Assembly: GCA_963677505.2 (NCBI GenBank)
Contig: CAXXWB010000057.1
Location: 18,838-82,837 of the forward strand
Direction: 5' to 3'
DNA length: 64,000 nucleotides
Source: JBGSUZ01 sp963677505
GTDB taxonomy: Bacteria > Bacillota > Clostridia > Peptostreptococcales > Acidaminobacteraceae
This document shows positions 61,356 through 64,000 of the stretch, in pieces (the first letter of the stretch is position 1; every line of letters begins with the position of its first letter). A model generated the notes under the pieces. It saw only the letters and a program-made list of their open reading frames with translations, was not told the DNA's origin and made no database searches. Position numbers and translations under genes: made by a program.

Positions 61356-62537
61356 ATGCTTTCAAAAAAATTAGCTTCTGTCACACCTTCTGTAACCCTT
61401 GGTATTAGTACAAAGGTTAAAGAACTTAAAAATCAAGGCGTTCAAATTGTCAATTTGAGCATCGGCGAACCTGACTTTTTCACCCCTGAAAAGGCGAAGC
61501 AGGCAGGTATTAAAGCCATTGAAAATAATAAAACAAAATATGATGATGCTGCAGGTGTTAAAGAACTTCGTGAAGCCATTGTAGAAAAACTCAAAGTTGA
61601 GAACAATGTGACTTACACCCCTGAAGAAATTGTAGTTTCTAGCGGTGCAAAACACTGTATCACAAACACTTTAATTGCACTTTTAGACCCTGAGGATGAA
61701 GTTCTTATTCCAAAACCCTATTGGGTCAGCTATCCTGAAATGGTAAAACTTTTAGGTGGCGTTCCTATCTTTGTTGAAACTCAAAAATCAAATGACTTTA
61801 AAGTCACGGTTGAAGACCTTAAAAAAGTCATTACGGACAAGACAAAAGTGGTCTTCATCACTAACCCTTCTAATCCATCTGGAGCTGTATACACAAAAGA
61901 AGAATTAGAACCAGTTGTCAATTTCTTAATTGAAAAAGGTATTTACATCATTGCCGATGAAATCTATGAAAGAATTTGCTACAACGGCGCTTTTATCTCT
62001 ATCGCTTCTCTTTCAGAAAAGGCAAAAGAAATGACCATCACCATCAATGGGCTTGCCAAATCAGCTTCAATGACAGGCTGGAGAATTGGCTACACTGCTT
62101 CAAGCCGTGAACTTGCCAAAGCTATGGGCGGCCTCCAAGGTCACTTAGTCTCTCACCCTTGTACCATTTCTCAATATGCTGCCATCGAAGCTATTAAAAG
62201 CTGCCAAGAAGAAATGCACACCATGGTTGAAGCTTACAGAGGCAGAAAAGACCGTGCCATTGAACTCTTTAAAGGCATTGAAGGCGTAGATTTGGTAACA
62301 CCAGACGGCGCATTCTACCTTTTCGTAGATATGAGCGTTCTTAAAAACAAACTTGAGTGGAAAGACAGTTTCTCTGTAAAAGTTTGTGACGTTTTATTAG
62401 ACGAATATAAGCTTGCCATCGTTCCAGGTGCAGCCTTTGGTCTAGACGACTACGTTCGTTTATCTATTGCAGCAGACATTAAAGACATTGAAAGTGGCAT
62501 TAACAGCATGAAAATGCTGGTTGAAAAATACAAATAG
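61356..62537 (+). CDS. aspC: Aspartate aminotransferase (class I/II PLP aminotransferase)
   Basis: A 393-aa aminotransferase of the AspB/AspAT I-gamma type. NLSIGEPDFFTPE, PYWVSYPEM, FITNPSNPSGAVYTKEEL and the PLP lysine in NGLAKSASMTGWRIGY; the C-terminal substrate Arg lies in DDYVRLSIAAD. ATG 61356 follows AGGAGG. A TATAAT (61317-61322) lies 40 bp upstream, though the -35 match is poor. It interconverts aspartate and oxaloacetate, with glutamate as co-substrate. Confidence 0.94.
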   Translation: MLSKKLASVTPSVTLGISTKVKELKNQGVQIVNLSIGEPDFFTPEKAKQAGIKAIENNKTKYDDAAGVKELREAIVEKLKVENNVTYTPEEIVVSSGAKHCITNTLIALLDPEDEVLIPKPYWVSYPEMVKLLGGVPIFVETQKSNDFKVTVEDLKKVITDKTKVVFITNPSNPSGAVYTKEELEPVVNFLIEKGIYIIADEIYERICYNGAFISIASLSEKAKEMTITINGLAKSASMTGWRIGYTASSRELAKAMGGLQGHLVSHPCTISQYAAIEAIKSCQEEMHTMVEAYRGRKDRAIELFKGIEGVDLVTPDGAFYLFVDMSVLKNKLEWKDSFSVKVCDVLLDEYKLAIVPGAAFGLDDYVRLSIAADIKDIESGINSMKMLVEKYK

Positions 62538-62575
62538 GCCTTTTAACTTGGGTCTGTTCTTCACCTTGATAAAAC

Positions 62576-62614
62576 AAAAAGGCGTTCTCTTCAAATTGAA
62601 GAGAACGCCTTTTT
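62576..62614. terminator. Strong bidirectional terminator between aspC and uracil permease
   Basis: AAAAAGGCGTTCTCTTCAA and its exact complement, 19-bp arms separated by one base. T-runs arise on both strands. Confidence 0.92.
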
Positions 62615-62634
62615 GTTTATCTTAAAAAATACTT

Positions 62635-63901
62635 TTATTCGTTTACTAAGCCCAATTTCTCAAGAAGGGCAATCCCCACACTGAGAACAATAGCAATCAC
62701 CGTTGCAAGACCCATACCCGTCAATGGTACAGAACCAAGTTGAACATGAGCACCACTTAAGCCGATGATCAAAATCGTAGCGGTCAATACAAGGTTTTTA
62801 GGTTTGCTGTAATCCACTTTAGATTCTACAAGCATTCTGATACCTGAAGCTGCAATAACACCGAACAAGAGGAGCGATATGCCACCCATAACAGGTTGTG
62901 GGATACCCGTAATCGCCGCAGATACTTTTCCCAAGAAGGCCATAAAGATCGAAAGGATTGCTGCACCTCCAATGACCCAAACACTGTAGACTTTAGTAAG
63001 GGCCATAACCCCAATGTTCTCGCCATAAGTTGTAGTTGGAACCGAACCGAGTAGACCTGAAATCGTCGTTGAAATACCATCACCCATCAGAGATCTGTGA
63101 AGACCTGGGTCTTTCATCAAGTCTCTTTCTGTAATATTCCCTGTCACCACTAAGTGACCAATATGTTCCGCTACAAACCACAAGCGCTGCAGGAATAATC
63201 GTTAAAATCGCATAGATGTTAAATTTAGGTGTATAAATCGTTGGCATTTGGAACCACGGCGCTGCTGAAATGGCATCGAAAGTTACCAAACCCGTAAAGT
63301 AAGAAAGAACATATCCAAATATGACCCCAATCAGTACAGGGATAATACCCAAGAAGCCTCTAAATACAAGATTGCCTAAAATAACCACCAATAAAGTTGC
63401 AATGGATACCAGCAATACCGTTGGGTTCATGTAAAGCCCTGGGTTATTGGTATCTTGGACCAACCCCGCCATTTTAGCGGCTACTGGGGCAAGTTCTAAA
63501 CCAATAATCGTTACAATAGCCCCCATTGCTGCAGGTGGAAAGACCACATCAATCCATTTAATCCCTACATATTTAATGAGGGTTGCCACTGCCATAAAAA
63601 TTAAGCCCGAAGCCACAAAACCACCGAGCGCGGTTTGATAATCATATTGAGCTAGAACAGCAAATACTGGAGATAAAAACGCAAAACTAGATCCGAGAAA
63701 TGCTGGTATTTTTTGCTTAGTAATTAAAATATAAATCAGAGTACCGATACCGTTTAGTAGCAATACCGTCGCTGGATCAATTTGAAAGAGAATAGGAACA
63801 AGGACAGATGCTCCAAACATTGCAAAAAGATGTTGAAGACTCAATGGTAATGTTTCAAAGAATGGTAACCTTTCTTCTACTTGAATAACGCGTTTAGCCA
63901 T
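62635..63901 (-). CDS. uraA: Uracil permease (NCS2 family), one homopolymer frameshift
   Basis: A 421-residue NCS2 carrier if read through. The first frame (from ATG 63901: VEERLPFFETLPLSLQHLFAMFGASV) runs to TIIPAALVV, then leaves the family pattern. AAA at 63175-63177 (+ strand) in place of AA shifts it; the other frame continues VAEHIGHLVVTGNITERDLM, the conserved NCS2 motif, to TAA at 62635. GVMALTKVYSVWVIGG and the last helices follow. It imports uracil with protons. A possible PyrR-binding site lies just upstream. RBS AGGAGG. Confidence 0.9.
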
Positions 63902-63920
63902 GCTGTTATTACCTCCTAAC

Positions 63921-63940
63921 TTATCGTCTCACAGGACACA
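63921..63940 (-). promoter_or_regulatory. Possible PyrR-binding loop upstream of the uracil permease
   Basis: Minus strand GTGTCCTGTGAGAC resembles the PyrR RNA loop consensus ARUCCNGNGAGGYU (mismatches at the first and near the last positions). It is about 5 nt upstream of the RBS. The leader continues beyond the window, so a terminator/antiterminator set cannot be judged. Confidence 0.4.
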
Positions 63941-64000
63941 CTTGAAGTTATCTGGTGCTTACACCATGGGATAGGTTATCAGAAAAGTTTACACCTGTCC

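Overview
The window looks like a chromosomal segment of a low-GC, strictly anaerobic member of the Firmicutes, probably class Clostridia. The supporting markers are RicT, AbrB/SpoVT, RNase M5, RecU, DarA, a methionine T-box and heptamers resembling Spo0A boxes. Anaerobic oxygen and NO defence genes point the same way: rubredoxin, desulfoferrodoxin, rubrerythrin, hybrid cluster protein, ThiH and a double-cubane-type protein. No prophage, IS element, CRISPR array, rRNA or tRNA was seen.

Layout. 1-3.5 kb: end of a thiamine operon (thiG-thiH-thiC-thiE). 3.4-10.6 kb, minus strand: a c-di-GMP GGDEF/HD-GYP sensor, a DUF5052 lipoprotein, a flavin reductase with a long basic tail, murJ and a phosphodiester glycosidase. 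10.7-20.4 kb: a small membrane protein, YitT, a serine hydrolase, galE, then a TetR-DUF2339-DUF3999 module and a secreted protein. 20.5-24 kb: DUF368, then the run rubredoxin-perR-desulfoferrodoxin-ferritin-rubrerythrin behind a PerR-like box, and a small winged-helix protein. 24.2-26.4 kb: a Cache/HD-GYP protein. 26.4-31.8 kb: a sulfane-sulfur operon with two CoA-disulfide-reductase/rhodanese proteins (one also carrying TusA and DsrE domains), a CstR-like repressor and a hemerythrin. 32-39.9 kb: a heterodimeric ABC exporter, a double-cubane protein with its ATPase activator, an MFS carrier and a GyrI-like protein. 40-44.4 kb: hcp, its ferredoxin, a Crp/Fnr regulator, a glutaredoxin and an unmarked HesB-like selenoprotein. 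44.4-61.2 kb: an M6 protease, a cluster of DnaA boxes, recU, then a block (ksgA, rnmV, yabE, tatD, metG, abrB, rsmI, yabB-like, ricT, holB, darA, yaaO) matching the origin-proximal order of Bacillus subtilis. 61.3-64 kb: an aspartate aminotransferase and a uracil permease.

The most interesting reading is a candidate persulfide regulon. A CstR-like protein without the copper-binding His sits in the sulfane-sulfur operon. That operon and the HesB-like selenoprotein 12.6 kb away have the same promoter architecture: a 17-bp spacer, then a C/G-rich palindrome starting the same distance downstream of the -10 box.

Six genes appear broken by single-base shifts, at least four of them one extra base in a short homopolymer. 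This suggests indel errors in the assembly rather than real gene decay, so those products should be read as probably intact.
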